This document shows, one piece after another, positions 9,018-17,689 of a stretch of DNA of 64,000 nucleotides. Numbering within the stretch: the first letter of the stretch is position 1; every line of letters starts with the position of its first letter. Made by a program: the position numbers and the translations under genes. The stretch is taken from NCBI GenBank assembly GCA_937873155.1, contig CALMVZ010000013.1, positions 1 to 64,000 of the forward strand. Reading direction: 5' to 3'. Source of the DNA: an uncultured Bacteroidota bacterium. Lineage in GTDB: Bacteria > Bacteroidota > Bacteroidia > B-17B0 > Aurantibacillaceae. Under the pieces are notes generated by a model. The model was given only the letters and a program-made list of their open reading frames with translations. It had not been told where the DNA came from and ran no database searches.

Positions 9018-9470
9018 CTATTCAGGCTTATATTCTGTTTTATGTGTATCGTTGCCTTTATATACATCATCTGTATCGTCGTCATCTTCTTTCAATTCAA
9101 CGTGTTTTTCATTTTCAAGATTCACATTAACAACGATCGGCGGAGGTGTAGGTTGCGAGAACCAGATACTTCCATTCCAAAATACATAATGATTGCGCCA
9201 GTTATCCCAATACATATTGTATTTCGGGAAAAACACCCAACGGCGGTGAATATGATGTTTGGGTCCCCACATCGGACGATACACCACAACTTTTGCCGGA
9301 CGGAACGGGCTGCGTTTTACGATCACCTTTGTATGTCCAACATGTCTGTGCCCATGACCATGTCCTTTTCCGCCGTGGTGGTGACCACCTTTTTTTTGCG
9401 CCATTAAAACGCTGCTTCCCAGTAAGAATGCTGTAATTACCAATGGAATTAATTTTTTAAGTTGTCTCAT
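9018..9470 (-). CDS. His-rich secreted protein, unknown function
   Basis: I choose the ATG at 9470 because MRQLKKLIPLVITAFLLGSS followed by VLMAQ is a good signal peptide; the longer frame from 9506 would put 12 polar residues before it. The mature part starts with a glycine/histidine-rich stretch (about residues 27-45, HHHGG, HGHGHRH), then a basic Tyr/Trp-rich region (VVYRPMWGPKHHIHRRW, YWDNWRNHYVFWNGSIW), and ends in an acidic tail (KEDDDDTDD). The histidines suggest metal binding, but that is inference. 150 residues. No family recognised. Single gene between a repeat array and a short hairpin. Confidence 0.75.
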   Translation of the reverse strand: MRQLKKLIPLVITAFLLGSSVLMAQKKGGHHHGGKGHGHGHRHVGHTKVIVKRSPFRPAKVVVYRPMWGPKHHIHRRWVFFPKYNMYWDNWRNHYVFWNGSIWFSQPTPPPIVVNVNLENEKHVELKEDDDDTDDVYKGNDTHKTEYKPE

Positions 9471-9559
9471 AAGAAGGATATTTGTTGGTTTGACTTTAAA
9501 TTTCAATCAGGGTTTAACCTTTTAACATATTTTTATAAAACATTTGCGCTAATCCGTGA

Positions 9560-9576
9560 TCCCGATAGTTTCGGGA
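9560..9576. other. Short hairpin TCCCGA-TAGTT-TCGGGA
   Basis: A six-base stem with a five-base loop in the gap between the thioesterase stop and the His-rich protein gene. It has no T-run, so it is a poor intrinsic terminator on either strand. A related half (CTATCGGGAT) occurs at about 63873, so it may belong to a dispersed repeat family. Confidence 0.4.
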
Positions 9577-9582
9577 CTGTAG

Positions 9583-9993
9583 CTACCAATCTTTAGAAGT
9601 ACGGTAAACCGTGCCTTTGAATAATGCAACGAGGACATTGTCTGAAACCCGTTTTACTGTTATAGAATAAGTGCCAATTTTATTGGAACAATGTTCTTCT
9701 TTAGCTTCTGCAATAAGTTCATCGCCTTCTGATAATGAAACCAGGTGGGATATCGATGTTTCCACTGAAACAGCTTTTTTTCCGTGTGAATTGCATGAAA
9801 AAGCAAGTGCGCTGTCAGCCAGACAATAGGTGATCCCGCCATGCGCAATGCCAAAGCCATTCAGCATTTCTTTTCTTATAACAAGGCTTAATTTTGAAAT
9901 GCCAATTCCGCTTTCTAAAACTTTAATACCTAACCACTGACTAAAATAATCTTTAGCCATCATGGTATCAGTTATTTCCTGCGGCGTCTTCAA
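9583..9993 (-). CDS. PaaI-family hotdog thioesterase
   Basis: A 136-residue hotdog-fold acyl-CoA thioesterase. The catalytic segment reads NGFGIAHGGITYCLADSALA, with Asn45, the HGG at 51-53 and Asp60 as in PaaI-type enzymes. Length is normal. PaaI hydrolyses ring-hydroxylated phenylacetyl-CoA to free CoA in aromatic degradation. The nearby PcaF-like thiolase fits that theme, but no other phenylacetate genes are present. Its ATG abuts the stop of the cobalamin adenosyltransferase gene, so the two are co-transcribed. Substrate specificity is not provable from sequence. Confidence 0.9.
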   Translation of the reverse strand: MKTPQEITDTMMAKDYFSQWLGIKVLESGIGISKLSLVIRKEMLNGFGIAHGGITYCLADSALAFSCNSHGKKAVSVETSISHLVSLSEGDELIAEAKEEHCSNKIGTYSITVKRVSDNVLVALFKGTVYRTSKDW

Positions 9994-10548
9994 TTACATT
10001 CTGGGTTTCCAGGGAATTTCTTTGGCTTTCAGATCCAGGGTGAGTTTTCTCGAGAGAACAAATAAATAATCTGATAAACGGTTTAAATATTTGTAGATCA
10101 ATTCATCCACTTTTTCATTCTCCGATAATTTTAAAGTGGCCCGTTCAGCCCTTCTGCAAACACAACGGGCAATATGACAATAGGAAACTGTCGGATGTCC
10201 TCCGGGAAGAACAAAACTTTTCATTTCCGGTAAAGTCTCATTCATTTTATCAATGGCTTTTTCAAGCAGTACAACGTCATTCTCATTCAATTGAGGTAAT
10301 TGCATTTTATTTTTTTCGGGATCAGCTGCAAGTTGGGAACCAATAGTGAATAAACGGTCCTGGATTTCAATAAGAAGATCAAATAATTCTTTTTCGGAAA
10401 TAGAATCACGCACTAAACCAACAAACGAATTCAATTCATCCACTGTGCCATAAGCTTCAATACGGATATGGTGTTTGGGAAGGCGTGTTCCTCCAATGAG
10501 GGAGGTTTGTCCTTTGTCACCTGTTTTGGTATAGATCTTTGTCGACAT
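9994..10548 (-). CDS. ATP:cob(I)alamin adenosyltransferase, PduO type
   Basis: A 184-residue enzyme that transfers the adenosyl group of ATP to cob(I)alamin, making coenzyme B12. The N-terminal IYTKTGDKGQTSLIGGTR motif binds ATP triphosphate. The C-terminal part has CRRAERATLKLSEN and NRLSDYLFVLSRK, both typical of PduO/MMAB trimers. Length matches the family. The stop directly precedes the ATG of the PaaI-like gene. No adenosylcobalamin-dependent mutase is encoded in this window, so the consumer must lie elsewhere. Confidence 0.95.
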   Translation of the reverse strand: MSTKIYTKTGDKGQTSLIGGTRLPKHHIRIEAYGTVDELNSFVGLVRDSISEKELFDLLIEIQDRLFTIGSQLAADPEKNKMQLPQLNENDVVLLEKAIDKMNETLPEMKSFVLPGGHPTVSYCHIARCVCRRAERATLKLSENEKVDELIYKYLNRLSDYLFVLSRKLTLDLKAKEIPWKPRM

Positions 10549-10597
10549 ATCTAAAGGTAAAAATAAACCTTTTAATTACCAATGCAATCTTTGTGAA

Positions 10598-12952
10598 CTA
10601 AAAACTTAAACCAAGATTAACGTTCGGCATGATCGGTAACTGATCGATACGCTTAAAGGTAAAGCGGTTAACGTAGAAAATATTCTTACGGTTGTAAATA
10701 TTCGTTGCGCCGCCACTGATCTCAAGAAGAACCTTAGGGTTTAAATTATAACGGTATTTAAAACCGATATCCAAACGATGGAAATCCGGTAAACGAACTG
10801 AATTGATCTCGCCCGGTAAATAACCAACAAGGCCGTTTGCAGTTGTATAATCGAAGTTCAGGTTATTATTGAAATTAAGCTGCGGATAATAACCTTGGGT
10901 TGGTGTAGTGGGGAATGGCGAACCATAATTCCAGCGAACGTTGATCTCGAAATTACGTTTCTTGCCAAATGTATAAGAGCCAACTAAGTTAACGTTATGA
11001 CGACGGTCGAAATTAGGCGGATATTTTTGTACTGTTTTATTAGTTGGATTTCCGATCCAGCGGTCGTTCAATGTCAATGAATAAACAGCCCAGAAATAAA
11101 AACGTTTGTATTCGCATTTCAGTACGGCATCAAAACCACGTGCGCGGCCTTCTTCAATCACAAAATCTTTTTTGATCTCATCAGGTTTACTTGCGTTGTC
11201 AGGGGTATCGTCAAATATTTTATCGCGGTTAACATTGATGATCTGTTTGAAATTCTTCTGGTACACTTCCAGGTTCAGTTCAAAATATTTCAGGATATCA
11301 AATTCGAATCCTGCTACAACGTGTTGCGCTTTTTGTACCGAGGAATTTGTTTTATGCGACTTCAGATCTTTATCTAAATAATTCTGAGGTAACTGATCGT
11401 TCTCAGGAGAGTTAACAAAGCCGTAGAAGAGATTCACTACATCGCGGTCAGAACTTGCGCTCATTAAGGTTTGACTATATAAACCGGCTGCGCCTTTGAA
11501 ACGGATCTTCGGAGTAAAATTCACTTTAGCACTTAAGCGTGGTTCCGGAGAAAAAACGCCCAGGGTTGCATAATACATAACGCGGAAACTCGGATCGATC
11601 ACAAAACGTTTTTTCTTGTGAACGATCTTATATTTTATGAAAGCGGATACGTCGGAGGTAGAGCGTTCTAATTTTATTTTTGTGAAGTATGGATTTTGCA
11701 ATTCGTAATTGGTATTGGTAATGATCCCTTCGAAACCGAATTTAAGTTCGTTGCGGCCAATGTATTTCACAAAGTTGAATCCTGCATTAAAGCTGCCTAC
11801 GCTGCTTGATTTTGTATCGGTTTCAATAGTCGGATTCTGGTATTTTATCTTGTAATTGGAATAAGCGAATACGCCTTCGATCAATAAATTAGAACCACTC
11901 GGAACGAACACGAAATTAGAACCACCACCGCTTGCATTCCAGTTATAAGTTGCGATATCAGGATAAGCTACTTTATCGGAAAAATTAAATCCGAAGAAAC
12001 TTATTTTACTTCCGCTGGTTGAATTGATAGATGCTTTGCCATAAATATCAGTAAAATAAAAAGGCAACCCGTCTTTGTTAGCATAAGAGTAAAGCGATTT
12101 TGAAGTTTGTGGTAAATAAGAATGTTTGGCTGCTACAATAAAAGACGCACTTCCTTTCCCGTCTTCTTTCAATTTTACCAACGGGCCTTCTAACATCAGT
12201 TTCGCTGCGAAAGTTGAAGCTGCAATTTTTCCGCTGAGACGTTTTTTATTTCCGTCACGAGTAGTAACATCCATTACTGAAGAAGTCCTTCCACCGTATT
12301 CTGCGCCAAAGCCTGCCGAATACACATCAGCATTCTTCATGATATCATTATCAAAAACAGAGAAAAGACCAATAGAGTGGAAAGGGTTAAAAATGACCAT
12401 CCCGTCTAATAAAACTTTATTCTGAACAGGTAAACCTCCCCTGATATAAAGTTGTCCCCCTTGGTCGCCGGTGAAAGTAACACCGGGTAAAACCTGGAGA
12501 TATTGTGCAAGATCCGGCTCACCGATACTTGGTAATTTCGCAATGATGGTTGGATCTACTTTTGTAACAGAAACGGTGGTATTCTCAATTTTTTCGGTTT
12601 GTTGTGCGCTGATCTCAACCTCCTGTAATTTGATCCCGCCTTTCGTGCTGAAGAATTTTTTATTCAGGATCTCGCCCGCTTTTATACTTATCTTTTCAGT
12701 GATGGTATCAAAATCCAGGTTCGTGATCATTAAGGTATAATCGCCGGGTGGAATTTTAGTGAGTGAGAAATAACCGTTAAGATCACTGTTCACGCCAATA
12801 GTAGTTCCTTTTAAGAAAACGTTACTGAAAAGAACCGGCTCCCCGGTCTCTTTATTATAGATAAATCCGCGTACAGAACCTGAATTTTGGGCAAAAACTG
12901 ATCCGGACAGGACCACAAATAACAGAATGATCAGGCGTTTGTAAAGGGTCAT
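10598..12952 (-). CDS. TonB-dependent receptor with carboxypeptidase-like N-domain
   Basis: 784 residues from the ATG at 12952; an in-frame TTG ten codons upstream would put a polar stretch before the signal peptide (LIILLFVVLSGSVFAQ). After the signal comes a carboxypeptidase-regulatory-like beta-sandwich of about 90 residues (GFIYNKETGEPVLFSNVFLKG), then a plug domain (LAQYLQVLPGV, GQLYIRGGLPVQNKVLLDG, FGAEYGGRTSSVMDV), and a 22-strand-type barrel ending in VNLGLSF with a terminal aromatic. It imports an unidentified ligand using TonB energy. No SusD partner or lipoprotein lies next to it, so it is not a standard glycan locus. Single gene divergent from the 881-residue surface protein. Confidence 0.93.
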   Translation of the reverse strand: MTLYKRLIILLFVVLSGSVFAQNSGSVRGFIYNKETGEPVLFSNVFLKGTTIGVNSDLNGYFSLTKIPPGDYTLMITNLDFDTITEKISIKAGEILNKKFFSTKGGIKLQEVEISAQQTEKIENTTVSVTKVDPTIIAKLPSIGEPDLAQYLQVLPGVTFTGDQGGQLYIRGGLPVQNKVLLDGMVIFNPFHSIGLFSVFDNDIMKNADVYSAGFGAEYGGRTSSVMDVTTRDGNKKRLSGKIAASTFAAKLMLEGPLVKLKEDGKGSASFIVAAKHSYLPQTSKSLYSYANKDGLPFYFTDIYGKASINSTSGSKISFFGFNFSDKVAYPDIATYNWNASGGGSNFVFVPSGSNLLIEGVFAYSNYKIKYQNPTIETDTKSSSVGSFNAGFNFVKYIGRNELKFGFEGIITNTNYELQNPYFTKIKLERSTSDVSAFIKYKIVHKKKRFVIDPSFRVMYYATLGVFSPEPRLSAKVNFTPKIRFKGAAGLYSQTLMSASSDRDVVNLFYGFVNSPENDQLPQNYLDKDLKSHKTNSSVQKAQHVVAGFEFDILKYFELNLEVYQKNFKQIINVNRDKIFDDTPDNASKPDEIKKDFVIEEGRARGFDAVLKCEYKRFYFWAVYSLTLNDRWIGNPTNKTVQKYPPNFDRRHNVNLVGSYTFGKKRNFEINVRWNYGSPFPTTPTQGYYPQLNFNNNLNFDYTTANGLVGYLPGEINSVRLPDFHRLDIGFKYRYNLNPKVLLEISGGATNIYNRKNIFYVNRFTFKRIDQLPIMPNVNLGLSF

Positions 12953-13199
12953 AAGAGCTGAATTCAACGGTTTTAATTTCAAAGCTGTAAATTTACCATT
13001 ATTTGCTAACCAAAAAGTTAATTAAAGGGGGATTTTAGGGGGTTTTTTACAGGTGGCAGAAGAAGGCCTTTTTGTGGTCGATTTTCAACGTTTTTAGGCT
13101 AAAATTTTAGTTTTAAGGTTGCATAGGATACTTTCCGCTAACCATTTTGAGTATTATTACGTATATGTAAGAAAAGAAGCAAAATTGTCGTTGAATTTG

Positions 13200-13231
13200 T
13201 TTGACTTGTGCCTGCTTTATTGATATCTTTA
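13200..13231 (+). promoter_or_regulatory. Bacteroidota-type promoter for the 881-aa surface protein
   Basis: TTTG at 13200-13203 and TATCTTTA at 13224-13231 are separated by 20 nt, close to the -33 TTTG / -7 TAnnTTTG pattern. The start codon follows 29 nt after the box. The rest of the 12953-13260 divergent intergenic region holds nothing else that I can name. Confidence 0.55.
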
Positions 13232-13260
13232 CAATAACATAAAACGAAAATTTCTTTACC

Positions 13261-15906
13261 ATGAAAATATATACTAAAAAGTTATTCTTTGCTCTTACTG
13301 TTTGTCTAATGTCATTAAACATTCAGGCGCAAAGTACCTGGACCAACGGTAACAATACTAATTTATTCAGTGATCCGTTGAACTGGATGCCGAATGGCGT
13401 TCCCGGATCAGCTGATGACGTTATTTTTGACGGAACTTCTACGGCCAATTGTACGATTGATGTAGATATCCAGATCAATGATCTGACTATAACTGCTGCC
13501 TATACCGGAATTATTGATGGGACTACAGCTCAAAACAGGATCATTCAGACAAATAATTTCAGCCAGGCCGGAGGTACTTTCATATCAACGGATGATACTT
13601 ATAACGTTACCGGTAATATGACCCTTACAGGAGGAACATTTACTCACAACAATGGAATTATTACCATCTTTATTAACTCTGGGGCTACTATTAGCATCAG
13701 CGGTGCTTTTGCATTTAATGACCTTACCATTACCCATCCGACACCAGTGACCGGAGTAGTTCAAAGGAATTTGAATTTTGGAACTTCTGCTTCTGTGGTA
13801 ACTTTAAACTTGTCCGGTACTAACCGTTTATATTCTTACCAGGGTAATATTGCTATTTCAGGTGACCTTAATGTATTGGGAACTTCTACTGCAAATCCGA
13901 CAGGAAATACAGGTGTTTTCACATTAACCGGGGCAGGGCCTTTAACAATTACCGGTACTGCCGGCGCAGGAAGGAATAAATTAGGGAATGTTACAATTAA
14001 TACCACTGGTGCATTAACAATAAGCAGCCAGATCTCAGTACAGGGTACATGGCTTAATACAAATATTGGTTCTTTTACCGGAACAGGTTCTACTGTTAAT
14101 TTCGGAGGTAGTGCAACAACTGCAATTACTTCAGGTACCACCGCAGCAACAAAAGCTTATTTCAATAATGTAAGCGTTCTTGCAGCCAGTACTCTTGGTA
14201 TTACCAATGGTTCATTTGTTGATCTTGCCGGAAATTTTACACATACAGGCACCTTTAATTCAAATACAAGTTTGGTTCAATTTACCGGTGGATCTGCTCA
14301 TACAGTAAATGGAACTGCAACCCTGACCGCATTTAATGCTATAGAAAAATCCGGTGCAGGCGGTCTTACATTTGGTCATGCCACTAATGTTTTAGATTCA
14401 ATTAAGATCAATGCCGGTGCTGTAACCGGAACAAATTTAAGATTGGTTTCTACAAGTTCTTTAAAAGGACGTGTTGCAGAGATCAGCGGTGGTTCCTTAA
14501 CAGGAAATATTACAGTTGAAACTTTTATTCCTGGCGGTACAACTGATTGGGCAGTATTAGGCGCAAGCGGTGTTTCAGGTTTAACTTTTAATAGCTGGTA
14601 CGGCACAATTCCAATGGCAATTGAAGGTTCTACTACAGGTGTTACTTCTGCGGGTGGTATGTATTTTGAGTCGGTTTGGCGTTGGGACGAAACGGATGCT
14701 TTCGGATACGATTCTACAGTAGTTGTAACCGATCCTATTACTCCGGGCCAGGGCTATTGGCTTTTCGTTGGTACAGGACTTTCATCAACAAGTCCGATCA
14801 CAACTGCAGTTAGCGGTCCTGTTGTTACCGGTGGCCAGGCAATAGGAATTACTTCTTCTGCACAGGCAGGTTTCAATCTTGTTGCTAATCCGTTCGCATC
14901 TCCTGTTTCATGGGATAGGATCTTTAATGATGCAACAAATACTGATGTTAACGGCACTATTTATGTTTACAATGCTGATCTCGGCGTTACAACTTCTTAT
15001 AATGCGGCTACTCAAACCCAATCTCATCCTACCGGTATCAGTAGCGGCATTCCAATGGGCCAGGGTTTTTATGTAGAATCAAATCAGGCGGCGGGTACTC
15101 TGAATATTAACGAAGGTCATAAAGTTTCTCATAATACAGGAGCCAATCCTTTGCTTAAAACAAATGCGACATCCTCGGCTGCACCATCACGCTTAAGGTT
15201 AAAAATTGAAGGCGGTGGATTTGCGGATGAATCGGTGGTTTGCTTTCTTTCATCTGCAACAACAGGTTTTGATAATAAATATGATGGGTGGAAACTTTAC
15301 GCATCACCGGGTTATGCGGGGTATGGAAAAAATCCGTGGACATTACGCACTACGATATCTACTTTAAGCGGAAATGATGATTACTCGATCAACACACTTC
15401 CCTTACCTGTAATATCTAATGCAGTTATTCCTGTTTTAGCTAAAGTTTACGCTTCCGGGCAGCATACCATTAGTGCTTATGATATTAATTTACCTACAGG
15501 GACCTGTGTTACTTTAAAGGATAAACTTTTAAACGTTACTCATAATCTTGCCGCAAGCCCTTATGTTTGCATCTTATCTGACACTGCAACTACAGCAAGG
15601 TTTGAATTAACCGTTTGTGCTAATATTGCAATGGGTGTTAATAATGCCCCGGTTGTAAATGAGAACATTTTTGTGAAACAGGATGCTAATGGCGTTTATG
15701 TTGATCTCAGCTTTGATAACAAAACAACAGCTTACATTTCTGCTAACAATATCTTAGGTCAGCAATTAATGCCAACAAAGCAAGTTGAGTGTGTATCGGG
15801 AAGATATTACCTTGATCTTAATGTGAAAGAGCAGATCATCATGGTGAACGTGATCACCGGCGAAAAACGCCACACACAAAAAATATTTGTTCAGCAGCAT
15901 AACTAA
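13261..15906 (+). CDS. Large secreted surface protein with type IX sorting-like C-terminus
   Basis: 881 residues. The signal peptide is about 1-23 (LFFALTVCLMSLNIQAQ). The N-terminal segment TWTNGNNTNLFSDPLNW with PNGVPGSADDVIFDG is the pattern of beta-helical surface proteins, and residues 60-400 are rich in short N/G/T strands consistent with a right-handed beta-helix. The C-terminal 70 residues (AYISANNILGQQL, YYLDLNVKEQIIMVNVITGEK, then KIFVQ) resemble a type A sorting domain of the type IX system, so export and attachment through that system is likely. The function of the passenger is unknown; adhesion is a guess. Own promoter upstream and a hairpin terminator 20 nt downstream. Confidence 0.85.
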   Translation: MKIYTKKLFFALTVCLMSLNIQAQSTWTNGNNTNLFSDPLNWMPNGVPGSADDVIFDGTSTANCTIDVDIQINDLTITAAYTGIIDGTTAQNRIIQTNNFSQAGGTFISTDDTYNVTGNMTLTGGTFTHNNGIITIFINSGATISISGAFAFNDLTITHPTPVTGVVQRNLNFGTSASVVTLNLSGTNRLYSYQGNIAISGDLNVLGTSTANPTGNTGVFTLTGAGPLTITGTAGAGRNKLGNVTINTTGALTISSQISVQGTWLNTNIGSFTGTGSTVNFGGSATTAITSGTTAATKAYFNNVSVLAASTLGITNGSFVDLAGNFTHTGTFNSNTSLVQFTGGSAHTVNGTATLTAFNAIEKSGAGGLTFGHATNVLDSIKINAGAVTGTNLRLVSTSSLKGRVAEISGGSLTGNITVETFIPGGTTDWAVLGASGVSGLTFNSWYGTIPMAIEGSTTGVTSAGGMYFESVWRWDETDAFGYDSTVVVTDPITPGQGYWLFVGTGLSSTSPITTAVSGPVVTGGQAIGITSSAQAGFNLVANPFASPVSWDRIFNDATNTDVNGTIYVYNADLGVTTSYNAATQTQSHPTGISSGIPMGQGFYVESNQAAGTLNINEGHKVSHNTGANPLLKTNATSSAAPSRLRLKIEGGGFADESVVCFLSSATTGFDNKYDGWKLYASPGYAGYGKNPWTLRTTISTLSGNDDYSINTLPLPVISNAVIPVLAKVYASGQHTISAYDINLPTGTCVTLKDKLLNVTHNLAASPYVCILSDTATTARFELTVCANIAMGVNNAPVVNENIFVKQDANGVYVDLSFDNKTTAYISANNILGQQLMPTKQVECVSGRYYLDLNVKEQIIMVNVITGEKRHTQKIFVQQHN

Positions 15907-15925
15907 TTTGAACTTATCATAAAAT

Positions 15926-15957
15926 AAAAAACCCGGAGTTACGGCCCCGGGTTTTTT
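15926..15957. terminator. Bidirectional intrinsic terminator
   Basis: Stem AAAAACCCGG paired with CCGGGTTTTT, with A-run and T-run on the two sides, between the stop of the plus-strand surface protein gene (15906) and the stop of the minus-strand ssb gene (15976). It can terminate both convergent transcripts. Confidence 0.85.
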
Positions 15958-15975
15958 GTTTGTGCTAACTTAAGC

Positions 15976-16314
15976 TTACTGCTTCTTATCCAACATCATT
16001 AATTCGTTAGCTACTATCTCAGTGAAGTATTTCTTTACACCTTCTTTATCGGTATAATTACGTGTGGTTAGTTTTCCGTCAACTACCACGTGAGATCCTT
16101 TCTCAAGGTATTTTTCAGCTATACCTGCAAGTTTGCCCCAGATCACAATATTATGCCATTGTGTTTCTGTTACTTTTTCGCCTTTTTTGTTCGTGTAAAA
16201 GTCCGAAGTTGCTACGGTAAAACGCGCTACTTTATTTCCATTATCTAAGTCTTTTACTTCGGGAGTTGCACCTAGATTTCCTATTAACTGTACGCGGTTC
16301 TTCATTGTCATCAT
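15976..16314 (-). CDS. ssb: Single-stranded DNA-binding protein, short form (copy 1)
   Basis: 112 residues, essentially only the OB fold: NRVQLIGNLGATPEVK, VARFTVATSDFY, WHNIVIWGKLA, GSHVVVDGKLTTR, then YFTEIVANELMML. It lacks the flexible linker and acidic tip (DDDIPF type) with which the housekeeping SSB recruits partner proteins, and is much shorter than the usual 140-180 residues. Roughly two thirds identical by eye to the gene immediately upstream, so the two arose by tandem duplication. Binding of single-stranded DNA is expected; a specialised role in recombination or natural transformation is possible but unproven. Confidence 0.93.
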   Translation of the reverse strand: MMTMKNRVQLIGNLGATPEVKDLDNGNKVARFTVATSDFYTNKKGEKVTETQWHNIVIWGKLAGIAEKYLEKGSHVVVDGKLTTRNYTDKEGVKKYFTEIVANELMMLDKKQ

Positions 16315-16363
16315 GATTTCTTGTTTTTTAATTGTTTACTGATTTTTTTGAATTGTTATTTAA

Positions 16364-16699
16364 TTACTTTTTGTTGTTCAACAGAAGTTCCATCGCTACT
16401 ACTTCGGTCACGTATTTTTTAGAACCATCTTTTGCGGTGTAGCTTCTCGAGCTTAATTTTCCATCCACAACTACTTCATTACCTTTTTTAAGTAATTGTT
16501 CGGCTGTGTTTGCCAGCTTGCCCCAGGCAACGATATTGTGCCAGTGTGTTGAGGTGATCTTTTCTCCTTTTTTGTTTAGATAATCTTCCGAAGTTGCTAC
16601 TGAAAAGCGCGCTACTCTGTTTCCGTTCTCTAAATTTTTCACTTCGGGTGTTGCTCCTAAATTGCCAATTAACTGTACGCGGTTTTTTACTGTATTCAT
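16364..16699 (-). CDS. ssb: Single-stranded DNA-binding protein, short form (copy 2)
   Basis: 111 residues, again an OB fold only (NRVQLIGNLGATPEVK, VARFSVATSEDY, WHNIVAWGKLA, EVVVDGKLSSRSY, TEVVAMELLL) without the acidic C-terminal tip. It lies 49 nt upstream of its paralog in the same orientation, presumably one transcript from the TACCTTTG box at 16813-16820, giving a leader of about 105 nt. The coding differences are spread over the whole gene, so the duplication is not recent. Confidence 0.93.
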   Translation of the reverse strand: MNTVKNRVQLIGNLGATPEVKNLENGNRVARFSVATSEDYLNKKGEKITSTHWHNIVAWGKLANTAEQLLKKGNEVVVDGKLSSRSYTAKDGSKKYVTEVVAMELLLNNKK

Positions 16700-16812
16700 G
16701 ATTTTGTTTTTTTTATGCCTGCTTCCTGCAAGCGTTTTACTTTATTTATTATTATTTTATTTTTTGTGTCTACTAAAACTTCGTTGCAACGGTTGTTTGG
16801 TTTCGACGAGGA

Positions 16813-16820
16813 CAAAGGTA
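16813..16820 (-). promoter_or_regulatory. -7 box TACCTTTG upstream of the tandem ssb genes
   Basis: Perfect match to TAnnTTTG on the minus strand, 114 nt before the start of the upstream ssb gene. No clear -33 TTG at the expected distance. The remaining sequence from 16700 to 16991 is AT-rich and contains no credible gene; a 103-codon plus-strand frame there is antisense to the ssb start and low-complexity. Confidence 0.5.
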
Positions 16821-16991
16821 TGGCGGGTAAAAAACGGGAATCGTATAATAAATAGTTGTAGACGGATAAATTCGTTTGTAACCGTTTGTTGTCGATATAA
16901 ATATTTGATAATCAGATATATATTCATTCGAATATATAATAAGTGTAACGGTAAACCGTATAAGAATAAATAATTTTAATCCCGACTATAC

Positions 16992-17201
16992 GTGAATAAA
17001 TGTATTTATGATTGGAAAAATCCTCAGAAGGATGAGCCTCCCAGGAATGGGTAAGAAGTGTTAATTGCAGTCGGGGGAGTTTATTATTACGCCATATATA
17101 AAGAAGGCCGTAAGGGTTTTCAAATAGAGGAATATCCCAATTTTTTCTCTATGAAAGATGTTACTGTTTATCGGGCCGAGATACCGATACAGAATCCATA
17201 A
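16992..17201 (+). pseudogene. Nonsense-interrupted paralog of the 17451-17660 gene
   Basis: Reading from the GTG at 16992 gives DWKNPQKDEPPRNG, a TAA stop at 17052-17054, then EVLIAVGGVYYYAIYKEG and on to VTVYRAEIPIQNP before the TAA at 17199-17201. This aligns without gaps, from its DWKN onward, to the intact gene 450 nt downstream (NWKNAHNDERPHDEQDVLICVSGIYHLAIYK, ending IYWTEISVPN). The stop sits where the intact copy has Gln (CAA to TAA). The rest of the frame is open and conserved in pattern, so the inactivation looks recent, or the codon is a sequencing error. I treat it as a pseudogene. Confidence 0.7.
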
Positions 17202-17218
17202 TTTTCAAGAAATAAAAA

Positions 17219-17240
17219 AAGCGGGAGGGAACTCCCGCTT
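17219..17240. terminator. Hairpin terminator with strong T-run on the minus strand
   Basis: Nine-base stem AAGCGGGAG / CTCCCGCTT with loop GGAA. Seven A bases precede it, which read as a T-run on the minus strand, so it can stop minus-strand readthrough from the TPR operon. It also sits 18 nt after the pseudogene stop and may have served that gene, though the T-run on the plus strand is delayed. Confidence 0.65.
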
Positions 17241-17403
17241 AAACCCATTTTTAGTTTGTATAATAAAAGAACGTAATGCAAATATATATTCCCGGCCGTT
17301 ATTAGCCTCCTAAATTTCACTCTATTCGTTATTCGCCGAATTTCAATAGCCAAAACAGGAAAAAGTGGCGGTGACAGATATTACAAAAATATTGACTCTG
17401 TCG

Positions 17404-17411
17404 TACCTTTG
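17404..17411 (+). promoter_or_regulatory. -7 box TACCTTTG of the 69-aa gene
   Basis: Perfect TAnnTTTG match, 39 nt before the ATG at 17451. A TTGAC at 17392-17396 is too close to act as the -33 element. Confidence 0.5.
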
Positions 17412-17450
17412 TAGTATCCCCAAATTGTTTTTACTTATAAACTTGTTACA

Positions 17451-17660
17451 ATGAACTGGAAAAATGCTCATAACGATGAGCGTCCTCACGACGAACAAGA
17501 TGTTCTGATCTGTGTGAGCGGCATATATCATTTGGCCATTTACAAAGCCCCGAAAAATGGTTTTGAGATCTACGAATTTGAAAGTTTTATCCCGGTGAAA
17601 GATACTATTTACTGGACCGAGATCTCTGTGCCAAACGTTAAGCCTTCACCATGCAGGTAG
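17451..17660 (+). CDS. Small protein of 69 residues, unknown function
   Basis: The protein has the pattern W..x..ERP...xVLI....Y..A.Y....FE......V....YW..I..P, which recalls small phage/plasmid proteins of the DUF551 type; that resemblance is by eye only. No signal peptide or membrane segment. It has its own -7 box, and a nonsense-interrupted copy lies just upstream, which supports this being a genuine duplicated gene family. Transcribed opposite to the neighbouring TPR operon, whose last stop is 30 nt away. Function unknown. Confidence 0.75.
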   Translation: MNWKNAHNDERPHDEQDVLICVSGIYHLAIYKAPKNGFEIYEFESFIPVKDTIYWTEISVPNVKPSPCR

Positions 17661-17689
17661 TTCCGCTTTAAATCCGCAGGCTTAGTTTT

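Noticed and set aside
7642-9993. A phenylacetate or 3-oxoadipate degradation cluster
   Set aside because: Only a thiolase and a PaaI-type thioesterase are present, separated by an unrelated gene; no ring epoxidase, ligase or hydrolase genes.
10549-10597. Hairpin AAAGGT...ACCTTT between the adenosyltransferase and the TonB receptor gene
   Set aside because: Six base pairs, long loop and no T-run; too weak to call.
16662-16973. 103-codon plus-strand frame upstream of the small gene family
   Set aside because: It begins antisense to the ssb start, is Leu/Cys/Arg-rich low complexity and has no homology pattern.
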